Source: Sclerodactyla briareus (taxonomy: Eukaryota; Echinodermata; Holothuroidea; Dendrochirotida; Sclerodactylidae). Taken from it: a stretch of DNA of 64,000 bases. Below are positions 1-11,530 of this stretch, one piece after another. The notes beneath the pieces are model-generated. The model did no database searches. It had not been told where the DNA came from and worked only from the letters and a program-made list of their open reading frames with translations. Position 1 is the first letter of the stretch; every line of letters starts with the position of its first letter. The stretch lies in contig JAODTK010004488.1 in NCBI GenBank assembly GCA_026419785.1, forward strand, positions 278,121-342,120, read 5' to 3'. Position numbers and translations under genes: made by a program.

Positions 1-1300
1 ACAATAAAGTCCCTAAAAATAGCCTTACAGAAGGCCGGGGGTGGGCCAGTCTGGGGGGGGAGAATATACAAAAAAGAAGTGCCGTGACTATAAAAATGAA
101 ATAGATAGTTGTTTAGAAGCGTGATGAGAATCAACAAATCATTCAACGTGAAAACAGAGTTGATCACAAAAATATTGTTGAAATAAGTTTTTTAAAGGAT
201 AAATACTGTGAGTTCCCTAGAAGTTCGTGATGATGGAAGCTCTGTGCGTCTTGTACCTTGGTACGGTAATAGGTGTGTTGTCTGACATGAATCGTGATAA
301 TACAAGTAAACATTGAATTGAGCAACAGGAACTACTTGTCCACACGTCTGTAAGACCATGAAACCTGTGAGATCTCTTGTGTATTAGCACGTCAATCCTA
401 GTCGCGCGCTGACCTCAAAGCACTCTCGTCACAACAAACCATTAGCTAGGGTTCTCACTGCCTGACCCGCACGCCTAACCATCGGAGTTCCCAAAGAGAA
501 ACTAGTCGATGCTTTATACACAGCGCCGTTTTCGCCACAAATCCGAGGATGCCGCGTGATCCTTGTAATACTTGCTTTTCATTATGTACTCTGCTTTGCA
601 TGCATGTCGGCAGCTCTCCAAGTTCAATAGAACTGATGAAAACAAAGAGTGAGATACAGGTAAAGACGCGAATACTAGTGAAGATTTTTATCGCAAGTCG
701 TAGGTTAAAAATGTGCTTCTGTCCGCTACTCACGTGCCTCACTTTCTGTTGTGTGTGAGGAGATCTCGGAGAAATAGCTTAGCTGTATGCCGCTACTTAA
801 TACGGTATAGTATGGAGAGAAATAAAAAGTGTTTTCATTATCTTACAGAGAGGATAAAGGCTGTGAACATTGATACCACAAAGAGGACATGAGTGATACT
901 ATGTACGTGTGGCATGGTGATAGCGATATGAACAGGAATACAGAAAGAAGGTAATAGGGGGCATGACAAATAACATCCTAGTTTAATCCCGCGAACTTGG
1001 ACAGTGCAGTGACGTGCGCATGAAGTGAGGCCATGTCTGAGTTGGACGGGTACAAGCTTGTGCTGATAGTCGTAGAAGCTAGGCAAGGCGCGTCATAAAT
1101 TATCCTCGCAGATGTTAGCGACAGCTGTCGGGAGGGGGAGGGCCGCGAGAGGAAAAATAGGTCAGGGTGTACATGAGCAGTCAGTGAGGACAGGAAAACC
1201 GGGTCCTGGCAGGTGAAGTTACGACAAGTGGCCGTGCACTCTGCAAGTGAGACGAAGGGTGGCGCGGACTAAAGCTTGGCTAAGCCTAATAAAAAAAACA
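1..1300. other. Non-coding leader, no gene recognised
   Basis: Mixed-composition sequence with a short G-tract near 52-59. A 95-codon open stretch on the minus strand at 455-742 contains a hydrophobic run (IFTSIRVFTCISLFVFISS) but starts at GTG and matches no family I know. I see no promoter, RNA gene or transposon domain here. Confidence 0.5.
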
Positions 1301-1316
1301 ACAATCCGTTTCGTCT

Positions 1317-1875
1317 CTACTCCGCCATGCTCATTTCCGGAACGGCGCGCCTCCAGCAACGGAGAAGGTTGTTGGCGGTGAGACCTAATGTTGATTCAAT
1401 GGCGCCCTGCGTACTCTGTTCCGTTAATGTCGCTTGTCCTATGAAATCAGTCTTGTCTGACGACTTGTGGGTAACTATAGTGCCTAAATTCATGATTCCG
1501 TCCCCCTTTTCCTTTTGTCGTAGGACCGTAGTTTTGTGTTTTCCTAACTCTGCCGTCATTTGATAATCTTTGTCCAGTTGTGCGTGGCTCGCCAGCGTCA
1601 GAGGAGCATGGGGCGGGTATCGCACCATGAATATCGTCGTTTTCGAAGCTGAATTGTACGGCAGAATACGTATGATCCATATTCAACCTTATTTGGTTTC
1701 GGATAGACGCAAAATGGTCTTTTCCACCATTCAGGTCGATAATGTCGCTTATATAACGGGCTGTCCACCTCTCTACTATATCCTGGATTTTCTTGTCACA
1801 CCTAGACATGGAACTTCCGTGACCTTTCGTTTTTTCTACATCTGGTGGATCAAAACCTACTTGAACCACCTTCTA
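1317..1875 (-). CDS. Unrecognised open region, possibly a 3' exon
   Basis: Two minus-strand frames overlap. One is open from about 1,875 down to 1,447 (about 140 codons, no ATG at the start; it begins just after a possible acceptor ending ..ctacatag). The other is open from 1,628 to 1,317 and ends at a stop after MSMAE. Both translations are mixed and hydrophilic, with pieces such as RCDKKIQDIVERW and GIMNLGTIVTHKSSDKTDF. I do not recognise a domain in either. A single frameshift near 1,600-1,640 would join them into a protein of about 185 residues, but that could also be chance. No repeats or low complexity explain the openness. Confidence 0.3.
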
Positions 1876-1929
1876 TGTAGTAAGTCTGATGCTTCTCCCG
1901 ACCCGTTCCCGCGGAAAATTTCATGACAT

Positions 1930-3260
1930 GTCCGTCACACAAGCATGAATCCCGTGGTTCCACCCTTTTATATCTCTTGGCACGTATTGATGATCTTGTG
2001 CTAAATGCATCAGTGGTTGTTCCAAGAGTTTTGCCACTATCTGGAGATGCTGCAGATAAACGGGTTCTGAACCAAGGAGTGTTAGGCTTTGTGTTTTAGG
2101 TTTGTTATGGTTCGTTTCTCATGAAAGTTATATGCTATTTCTCTAAAAGTCGTACGTCCCGACTCGATTCCCTACTGCCCAGCCGGAGCCAACGCAACGG
2201 GGTGGGTGAGATTTCGCTACTACCAATCTTCGGGGCCTAACAATGAATTATCAAAATCGCTGTTGAGTCAATTTATCAGTCTCCCGTTGAATCCGAATTT
2301 ACTATTTTGTTTGACAGGTTTTCGCGGTTTTTATATATGCGAACGTCTATATGTGACATTCACCTGGTATAAGGTCCCTGTACTTTCCGTGGGTGAGAAG
2401 TTGGTTAAATTTAAAAAAAAAACGTACACAGTCAGATTGCAACACTGTATGCTATTTTTTCTGGAAGTTTCTTTGTTCCATGCAATATTGCCTCGCTTAT
2501 CTTTGTTTATGTTAAAGTCTAAAAAAGGAAAGAACCATGTTAACAGAAAACAGTGAGGCCATTGATCATCGTTCCTGTACTTGAACTGCATACAGGGCGT
2601 ATAGAAAGAAAAAGTCAAGGGGGGGTGTGAATAGTTTTGGGAACGCGCAAGTAATTTGATCGCCTGTACCCCTCCTGGTTTCTTATTATCGGTTTTATAC
2701 CAGTAGGGAGGCCGCCTGTGCGGTCCGTGAGGGTACCCTGGTTTTCCCCGACGGGGTGGGTCCAATCGTGTCCCCCCTCACCCAATTTGGGAAATTTTGG
2801 AAAGCCTGAGAAACTCCTCATTACGCAAAATCGGGCTATCCTAGTACGCATATTTCGATCTTTCTATCATGAATTACCATTAAAAAATTATTTGTGTTTC
2901 GGCCACATATTTCCCTATTCCCGACTCAGACCTACGGCACTGTTTGTTAAGTACGTGGGTCAAACGTCCTGTAACCTCGCTAGCTGTGTAAAATAACCGT
3001 TGCACCTCTTCTTTGTTCTCATTTTAGATTAACTAATTGTGGTACGCTGGTATCTGAGTTATGACACGTGACTTTTCGAATTGCTTGGACCTAAATTCAC
3101 CTAATTTGGAGACTGGTACATGGAAGACTGAAATCTGAGCACTCACATCATGGTCTACATAGCCCAGCAGAAGTGAACCGGAATCTAATAATTGGGTCGT
3201 GGGGGCTGACAACTTGAGCCACCCCTATTCGTTTCCCTAGTTAAACATCAATTTTCTCCA
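1930..3260. other. Non-coding, nothing recognised
   Basis: Open stretches here (for example 2,206-2,556 plus and 2,331-2,765 minus) overlap on opposite strands, start without context and show no domain. I see no repeat family or RNA gene. Confidence 0.5.
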
Positions 3261-3261
3261 C

Positions 3262-3540
3262 CAGTGGCGTCACCCACCCAGACGTTTCAAACTAGGGAGG
3301 CATAAGGGGGGGGGGCATTACAGGAATTTTGTAGGGTGGCGGCACGAGATACGATCTATTCTAGCGCCACCATAAGGTTGGTGCGGAGCGTACCCCAGAA
3401 ATTTTTGGTTGCGCAAGCCCCCAGATGGCCGTAACTCGACCCTTATCTCCCTACGTTTGAGACTCATGTACCACGCTTTCAAATCCGGTGCATCTTTGTG
3501 CTCACCAAATTCTACTAATCTGTCGCGAACAATTTTTAAT
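3262..3540 (+). repeat. Poly-G hAT-like non-autonomous element, copy A
   Basis: Begins CAGTGGCG, followed by a G10 tract at about 3,306-3,316 and then a segment with the words GCGCCACC and GGTTGGTGCGGAGCG near 3,363-3,390. A second copy with the same order of words lies at 62,452-62,680. A CAGTGGCG start with a G-tract is typical of many hAT-type short elements in animal genomes (established knowledge). The right end is not clear. Confidence 0.5.
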
Positions 3541-3544
3541 ACTT

Positions 3545-4280
3545 TTGTCAAACCTCGGTCTTATTGATGCTCCGACTTTTGGCCGATGAATGTTCATAAT
3601 TTGTGCTCCACTTCTGTTCACCAGTGTTCTCGAGCCGCGTCAATTTTTCTGGGTTTTCCCAACACATCTGGGAAAAGAGGATCGCCCACCACCAGAATTT
3701 GAGACATTCATACATATCTTCAGCTCTACTTCCCAACCATGATATGACTCAGAAAGCATTTTTAACCCCAATGGAGAAAACGCGTGAAAATGAAGCCAAG
3801 TCTGGTAGCCTAAGCTACTGAAGTTCCAAATTGCGCGCTGGTCCGCGGGCATGGAGAAACGAACCGGGGCTTAAACGGGTGTGTAATCAAAAGAGGTGGA
3901 CTGTAGTTTAAGGTCAATGGACTGTTTGTGTATATTCCTCAGTATTTCACCTCACATGATATGTTATGTTTAGGCTGCCAATGAGGTAGAAATTCCCAGA
4001 GAGGTGCTATGATGACGGTACAGTGTGCTGACAAAATTCTCCACCTCAGCTATACATCTAAGCCCGTTTTTCCACTTTTCAATCGCATCGGGCGAATTTG
4101 GCACAATTACGTCCTTTCTTGTGATATTTTTTGTGTGTTTTTGCCATATCTATTTCAACTGGTAGTCGAATACTGACTACAGATTTTATAATAGTACGGT
4201 AGGTCTGGCTATATGCCATCAATTTTCACTGACTCGAGCGGAGACGACAGTTTTGTCGCCCAGGTGACCGACTTTGATTT
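3545..4280. other. Non-coding, nothing recognised
   Basis: Short overlapping open stretches on both strands around 3,550-3,850 look like mutual shadows. No repeat family or RNA gene is seen. Confidence 0.45.
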
Positions 4281-4285
4281 TTCAC

Positions 4286-4320
4286 GGGGGGTGTCACACC
4301 CCCCACACCCCCCCCCCCTT
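4286..4320. repeat. G6/C6 perfect hairpin plus poly-C tract
   Basis: Positions 4,286-4,304 form a perfect inverted repeat with 9-base arms (GGGGGGTGT and ACACCCCCC) around one base. A C-rich tract follows directly (to about 4,318). It may form a hairpin, or a G-quadruplex on one strand. Confidence 0.75.
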
Positions 4321-4739
4321 ATTAGCTCCCCTGACTGCATATATATTTAGTTCAAGGATTGGAGGTTTGGATGAGGAGGGCAATGATTGAGCATACCTAG
4401 ATTTGTATAGCCCTCCGTTGACAGTCTTACAACCCACATCTACTTCTGGCACAACTGGGCCTCTGTGCCCGCGCGTCACTGTGGGGAACTTATGATCGCC
4501 CGGTGTCACCACTTCGATACGGGGCTCACTCGTTTAGATTCGCTGTTGTGATCAAGGTTCAAGAATCTCAAGTCATCATCTCAACAGCCTTGCCCACCAC
4601 AGATTTCCTAGTGGTAACGGAGCTTGTGGATTCAGAAGCCGGGGCTTCGCCAGGATTCCTGAAGATGGGGCCAGATTTCCTTCCCGACGTTCCCCCAATT
4701 AAATTTTCGGATTTTAGCTCGCTGAAGTGCACCAACCCT

Positions 4740-5000
4740 AAAACCCTTACACACAAACCCCATTTTTCAATTATTCATATTTTCAACGTCCTAAGTTTTT
4801 TTCCTAATTTTGGACATCTTTTTCCTTCTTTCTCTCACAATCTCTCGCTTTTTTCCGCTTCCCCTAAGCACCCTCCCCCTCTCCCCCGACACCCTCCCCG
4901 ATTCGCTTCTCCCCCGACGGGTTCACTGCTGAGTCTCCCTCGAAGGGCCTGTCCCCCCCCCACTCTCCCCCCCCCCCCCCCCCCCCGCTGCGTCGCCCTG
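4740..5000. repeat. Pyrimidine-rich tract ending in a poly-C run
   Basis: A CT-rich stretch grades into repeated CCCCC blocks and then a C-run of about 20 at 4,967-4,986. It ends with CGCTGCGTCGCC, which resembles the right end of the poly-G elements in this window (compare 63,705). The long open frame across it (4,503-5,105) is low-complexity Pro/Ser/Phe and is probably not a gene. Confidence 0.6.
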
Positions 5001-5009
5001 GATTTCCAG

Positions 5010-5930
5010 AAGTTCACTATCCTTGCTCGACCAGACGATATGGTACTGGGAGGGAAAGTCCCAACAGTATGTCTTAGGCCACCTTTCGTTCTTATTAGGG
5101 CTTAGGCCCATCTCTCGTAGCTGTATTTGACCGATACGTCAGACTCTATATTCGACTTACGTTATTATACTAGTGTCAATGGAAGCGATTTCGGTGGTGA
5201 GGAATGCCAACGCCGGTTTCATCAACACGCAAAATCGAACGTTGATTGCCTGTTTGCACTTGTCCACCAAATTATGGGGGGCGTTTCAAGTCACACCATG
5301 GTTGCACTCTTTGAAATAACTCTAGGGTGGCCTAGAAATGTCGATCCTACAAGAAATCAGACCGCCAATCCTGATCAAAATTGAAATAACGGAACCGGGG
5401 ATATTGGCGTCGAACACAATGCGCCATTCATTGTTCCCTCACTGTTTAGTTTTTTATTAGATATAGGCGTTGGTAAGCTTGGAAATCTAGAATTTCTGAG
5501 TGCTGTAACTCGGTAAGTGGCAGCTCGATGCGCTTTGGGTATAGCTTCATTGCGATCCGGCTGCTGAGATGCATCATATATTCCGACGTGGGTATTTCAC
5601 GCGGTCTCGTAGCGAATTAAAAAAGCTGTTTGCACAAGTCATTCCGAGCCTCACAATCGCGCGGGATGCCTGTTTTAATAAACACTTTTTACATAGTGTG
5701 CAACTATTCGAATCCGGAGTCATGTCAAATTATAGAATTTGCACTAATCTTGCATCACGGGCGATACTAACTCCAATTATTCTTCGGATCATATCTACGG
5801 GGCCGAATTACCTGGTTCACATATTGTTTTGAAATCCCCAACGTCAATGATAGAATGCATTGAAAATCGATTGGCACCATTTTCAGCCCATCGGACCTCG
5901 TTTGACCGGAGTTAGGGTTACGGTTTCCGT
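5010..5930. other. Non-coding, nothing recognised
   Basis: Two ORFs of about 85 codons (5,127-5,384 and 5,569-5,832, plus strand) have no recognisable domain or splice context. Confidence 0.4.
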
Positions 5931-5932
5931 GA

Positions 5933-5951
5933 CCCCCCCCCCCCCCCCCCA
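5933..5951. repeat. Poly-C tract
   Basis: An uninterrupted C-run of about 18 bases, just left of the ATTATCGGT cluster. Confidence 0.85.
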
Positions 5952-6007
5952 CCCATATCCTCGAACAAATAAAAAAGTTACTCTTCATTGAGCTTCAATT
6001 CTTATAC

Positions 6008-6290
6008 ATTATCGGTTATTGATTCATTATCGGTCAATTTGTATCATTATCGGTTAGTGTTTTATAAAAAATGTTTACTTTCTTATCGACCTTCAAATTG
6101 GTGATTCATTAGCGGTTAAGAAAATTGTTAATTCATTATCGGTGTAGAGCCCCCGGATTCAATTATCGGTTTGAAAAGTTACTTTCTTCCGTCAATTTTT
6201 TATATCATGATCGGTTATGGATTCATTATCGGTCATTTTTTATCATGATCGTTTCGTGATTCCTTAGCGTTGGTTTACTTCATTATCGGT
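6008..6290 (+). repeat. Cluster of ATTATCGGT words
   Basis: Seven exact copies of ATTATCGGT and about four one- or two-base variants (for example ATTAGCGGT, ATGATCGGT) occur within 283 bases, all in the same orientation and often preceded by TTC. Spacing is irregular (about 18-55 bases), so this is not a simple tandem repeat. The intervening sequence is T-rich. It could be a decayed minisatellite or a homotypic cluster of protein-binding sites. Confidence 0.75.
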
Positions 6291-6299
6291 TGTTTTTTA

Positions 6300-7800
6300 A
6301 CACCTCTCTGCTTTAGATGTTTACTTTCGCCATCCAAGTGTTGTGTTTCCCTCTTCATAACTCTGGGTTGCTCCATTCCCCCCTCCCCTCTCACCTTCCC
6401 CATCCAATATGCCACCAGTGAAGACGTAAAATTCTTTCTTCAATTGCATTTTTTATTATTCTGAGGTCCTGAATATTGGACAGCACCAGGACAAGCCTAT
6501 GTAGGTATGTATGTACCCTCGTGATCAGTAGTGTTCAGTGTTGCTATGTGGCGTGGGAATTGCAAGGCAGTATACGCCTCTTCCTACAGCACCCCCCCCC
6601 CACCCTCTCCCCCAGATTTCATGGGCAGCCATCATTGAAAATGTAGCCCTATTTGAGTCCTGCATCATCTGCATTCCTTACAAATCCTATTGCAAGGCAG
6701 AGACGTTCTTCTTGCGTATACTCTATAACTATATATGGATATCGAGGTAGGGGTGACCAACGTGGCTTTTTCCTTTTTTTCTTCATAGGCGTATATTATT
6801 TTTACGTCGAGGCACTCTGGATGCCAGTTTGTTGCTTTCTTATTTGAAAACGTTGCGATATGATCGGCAAAGGTCCCTATCTGAACAGTTATTACAGCAG
6901 AAAAGCAAAAACAGGAATTCCGCTGATTCTGGTGGACAATATGTGTTGACCCCTCTAGCTTTCCTCGTCAGCTCTCCGATGACTACGCTTCACCACGGTA
7001 TGCATGGTGTGTGTATACAAATAAGCCGTCAGGTGCTGGTCAACATTCCCAATCCCAAAAGGTTTAATACCGCAAGCTGTGTGTGTGAGACCGCAAAGAA
7101 AGTGAGAATAAACCACACATGATAAACGTTACACTGCTGTCAATTCCGTGTGCATGGTAACCTGTGGCACTGGCTACTGGCTCAGAGAGATGGAGAGGGG
7201 GTAATCCATTATTCTCTGTTTGCACTCAGTCTACTGATTAGCTGCTTGTTTACATTATCCCTACTGTGATCATGCTAACGCACACTTCATGTTGTGAATG
7301 ACTTAACCGCAGACTGACATTGGGTCATTAAAGTACCTTGATTCATAGACAAGCACTAATGAGGGGAATTCTTAATGGTTGTTGGAGAAGCAGTGAGTCT
7401 GGGAGGAAGGGACAGAACGGGGTCAAGGACACTTCTGAAAGTAGGAAGGTGCACACATTTGTGGCATTTTTTCTATTGCAGCAAAGTGAGGCATTTACCC
7501 TCCCATGAACCAACCTGTGAGGCATTACCCCCACACACACCAGCAGAATGGGCAGGGGTTTAAGTCCTATAAAGTATCTCGCGCTCTCTTCGTCCCCAGT
7601 GCCTCCTCTATCTGGTGTTGACTGTCACCTGATGTGACTATTGGGGAAAAGTGATTGCCAGGATAATACATGTTAAACAATTGGCCAAAGTCATACATGG
7701 ATCACATAACTGAGCCCACATATCAGAAATGTCTCAGACCTGGGCTATATATACTAGATAATACAACGATCTTGTCTGTTCTATTATTCTCTTTGTATTA
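6300..7800. other. Non-coding, nothing recognised
   Basis: Contains a C-run with CCTC blocks at about 6,592-6,612 and several ORFs below 100 codons without domains. No RNA gene or transposon piece is visible. Confidence 0.4.
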
Positions 7801-9959
7801 TTACTCGTAGCAGCAGCCAGATATGGAAGTATTATGGGAGGTGCTTGCATTGAAGGTCAATAGAGAGACATTTCCTCACACACACCCCCATGTAGGGCGA
7901 ATATGTGAGTTGAAAGCCTTGTTGAAAAGTTTGACCCAAAATAGCAATAAGACCTTTGATGGACTGGTAAAATGGCTATTGATACAGTATTCGGAACAGT
8001 TATGCACTTGTCAATTGCATGACCACACCCCTGTCTCCCACCAAGTTGATCTTGCACTTCAACATAATGATGCACCCCTCATCACTTGTGCCCTGTAAAA
8101 AATAATGAAAATTGCATACCCCCAGCCAGTCACTTTGAGCCCACAGACCTACTGCTGTACAACATTGAACGATGGAACTGGCAATGACTTACCCCTCGTA
8201 CATATTGATCACACGACATCTGGTACATGACCAACATGTGAACACCATGCGATAGGACACTGACTGTACCTACAATGACCTCCGCCTTGTCCAGGTCGTG
8301 GAGGATGCAATTGCTAATATCTACGGCCTTGTGCCTTTCATCTTTCCCCACACATATCCCCCTGAAAAAAGATATTTCTTTCACATTTGTTAATGGAACG
8401 TTGGTCGTTCCGGTTCAAAGAACTGCCACTCAATCTCTCTGCTTTGACGGCACACCAGTCCTTAGAAGTAAGAATGTTGCTAAAGTGATCCTCATCAATT
8501 AGCCTTGCCTGCAGTCGGCTGACGTAGTGTTACGGACGCTGGGACTCTTCCACACTAAATGGAAACCATTGGACCTCGCTTGTTATGACTCGTGCCTTTA
8601 CCTTCTCTCTTCAAGATATACTTACGCTACAGTTTATTTCCATTATTTCATTTCAATTGCCCGCAGATGACTTTTTGACCTGGCAAAAGCACCAGTATCT
8701 CACTCATGCGCTGAGTAATATGCAGGTGATCGGTTTTGTGCAGTTTTGGTTTGAGTTTTCAACACACTATTGCCGACGGTTTGATATAGCTGAGTAAGGG
8801 AACATGCAGGAACAAATGCAAGGAAATCACTAACACGCAGATTCGCTTCTTGTTTTCATTCCTCACCACTTATTCTCTAACTATTCGCTATATAGATTGT
8901 ATGATTATGAAAGAATCACTTTTATTTACATTGACTGGGGTCTCTATCAGTTTGTTCCTATTTTTGCATAGTTCATTCCGAATTTCGAAGTTCGTTCGAA
9001 TTTCATGAACCTTTTGAAGAGTATTTGAGAATACTTGAAGTGAGAAATGGGTCAATGGATTTCCGGTTTGCTATTGTGTCGAATTTTACCTTGTAATGTT
9101 TGCATGTTGACTAAATAACAAATATCACTGATCGTGCAACCAGGCGAGACCTGGTGCGATCGCCTTGTTATAAGGGTCATTGAATTAGATGTACTATAGA
9201 ATCACAGCAGAATTAATAGACATTTAAGGGACAAGAAAATGCACCTTGGTTTGCCTGTTGATATTACTCTACATTCCCGCCTTGAATGCATGATTAAAGA
9301 TGCCTTCAATGCCTCACCACAAGGGGGGTTTAGCCACTGGGAGGGAGGTCTAGACCCCAATCAGCTTTACATAGACCTCACGGCTCCTCACTGCCTTTTG
9401 ATCCCCCAACTTTCAACATGGTTGGTCGAGCCCTTGCTTGCCCACAGTAATCGTCTTCCAGTATTTTTGTTAGAGTATTTTTGTTTGAGTATGAACATCC
9501 CTTGAAAGGAACGAATGTGTTTTTGAGGCTCATTAAACTGTTTGTGCAGTACTTTTTTTACAGTCTTCATTGTTTCCTGCTTTTTTTCAGATAAACAGAT
9601 CCTGGGCTGGGCTATATTGCAGAGACTGCTAATCATGGGCCGTCGGCGGAGATGCTGGCTCCGGAGCTCATTGGGCATGAGGATGTTTTCTGTTACACAA
9701 CACCCGAGTGCTAGGCCTGCTTGAATGACAAACCAAAGTGAAACTGTGTGCTTCTCATTGTCCAACAACTACTGCATTTTCCTACTGCGCATCCCAGCAT
9801 TGCCGACCCACAGCATTGCGAACCCTCATGTGCTCTTCTCTTGGTAAAATGAAGAATTTGTGGAGCAAATCCTGTGGAAAAATACTGCCTATTTCTTACC
9901 CCAGTGAGAGCGGATCTGGACGTCCACTTCCCTGTGAGAATTGTACCTCCAGTCCATGC
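7800..9959 (+). other. Short plus-strand open pieces, unassigned
   Basis: A chain of plus-strand open pieces in changing frames: 7,823-8,098, 8,275-8,502, 8,585-8,797, 9,239-9,505 and about 9,614-9,718. The last encodes GYIAETANHGPSAEMLAPEL after an acceptor-like tract (tttttttcag near 9,590). They look more protein-like than surrounding DNA but match no family I know. They could be broken parts of the gene whose transmembrane exon follows, or of an old retroelement. Confidence 0.25.
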
Positions 9960-11530
9960 TACATTGTGCTGTCAATACCTGAAAAACACCTGGGAGAGGG
10001 CGTGGTATAGCCCCACGCCGGACCAGAGCTGATCCTACACCATACCCCGAACCGGAGCCAGCCCCTGACCCCTCGTCCATACGTCCGAACCAAGAATTAC
10101 CAATCAATCAGACGCGCCTGTGGGGCTCGCTGAGCCTGTGCCCAGTGGGATTCCGCTCTGAACTGTACGGCTGGACATGGAGTTCCACGTCTACTACTTC
10201 ACTGGGTTCTGCTTCGCCCTCTCTCTCCCATATACTCTCTTGTAAACATCATCATGTTTGCGGAATAAGCGGCTCCTGAGTAGGGGGTACGTTGTGCCTC
10301 AACGCGATGCTGGTGTTGATTCGCTTCGACAGGGCAATTTACATGTTCGTTGACCTCGCCTACAACCACAAGCAGATATTCCCGATTCCCCTCTACCGGG
10401 ACCTATCTCATGCTCGGCATTGATTCCTGTCGCATCCGCATTCAGTATTCTCTCTTGGCGCTTTCGCGAGTCAACCAAACACAGCTTGTATCGCCCAAGA
10501 TTCAGAAGCCCAGTTTCCTGCCGGGGGTGATCACAGTCATTTCTCATCTCGCTGTTTCGGACACTTACCTCGGTTCTTCGCCACACATTCCTGCTGACTC
10601 TGATCTGCCAGGTGAGCTTCATCATCTGGGTCCTCTCTTGAGCGTCATCTACTGGTGATCTTCAGACTCCTCTACCGCACCCACTAACATTCTACCGGGG
10701 AATCGTGCGGTTCGAGCCTGAGCACGCGTCCATCTCCCCAGCCCCGGAAGACAGCCAGCCCCGCACCATAACCCAGGAACACTTGGGGAGTGCCATAACG
10801 ATCACGCTGTTGTGATCGCCTTCATGGCAAACCTGACTGCGGCATCCGCTTCATCTGTACGGCTATCATCGTGGTCTACATATCCGGGGTCGCGCGGGGT
10901 GATCCGCAGGACCGGCTGGCCTGGGTGGCGTATCAGTTCCCTTTTCCGGTGTGTGGAGCTTGTGATGTGCGTCAAACCGTCTGACTACTTTTCCACTCAG
11001 TCCATTAAACTTTTGTTGAGTTCAGGTACGACAAGCATGCGGGAAGGAAGGCCGTGCTGTGGGTTGCTGCTCCCAAAGAAGCTGAAGAGTGTAAGGACGA
11101 TCAAGAGTATTGGAAAAAGTACTTCGAAGAGGCACTTCTTACCACCGCGGAGACCGTTCCGTCGTCCCCAGACGGATGCTGACAAGATAAAGCTTCCAAT
11201 AGCTCTACAGACAAAGTGGGGCCGTCAACATCTATGACGCTGGCCTTACAGTAGGATTACACCGCGAAACTCCATCAAATCCAGAACTCTTGCGAAGGAA
11301 GAGGCTATATTATACGGGCCTACAAAGACTTTCAGGCTCTGATGACTGCTGAAGCGCTGGACAGCGAGCAAGATGACTGTCCCTCTCAATCCTTCACGCT
11401 CTTTGGATGTTATTCTCTGATGAGGAGGTCGAGATGAGGACTTCATCCATCACGACCTCGACAGATGAGGGGCCACATACTTCAATGAGAACAAGAACAC
11501 GATATTGGCCATCGTGAAATAAGCATTTTT
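9960..11530 (+). CDS. PRRT3/PRRT4-like multi-pass transmembrane exon, copy 1, frame broken
   Basis: Read piecewise over three frames, this segment gives a short acidic/proline-rich lead, then a WDSAL-type motif and a hydrophobic segment (EFHVYFTGFCFAL, near 10,180). Further membrane segments follow, with an intracellular loop QTQLVSPKIQKPS (near 10,480-10,520). A late motif around 10,920-10,980 matches FRCVELVMC, and the tail is hydrophilic (EYWKKYFEE near 11,110). This order resembles the conserved C-terminal membrane domain of animal PRRT3/PRRT4 proteins (family recall, no search done). Frameshifts occur at several places, but copy 2 is often in frame where this copy is not. It is therefore either a pseudogene or unpolished sequence. 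Exact exon ends are not visible. Confidence 0.5.

Noticed and set aside
2331..2765. 144-codon minus-strand ORF
   Set aside because: Overlaps an opposite-strand ORF of similar length, has no domain, and no splice signals.
4503..5105. 200-codon plus-strand ORF
   Set aside because: Its second half is translated from a CT-rich tract and poly-C run, giving proline runs; no domain and no splice context.
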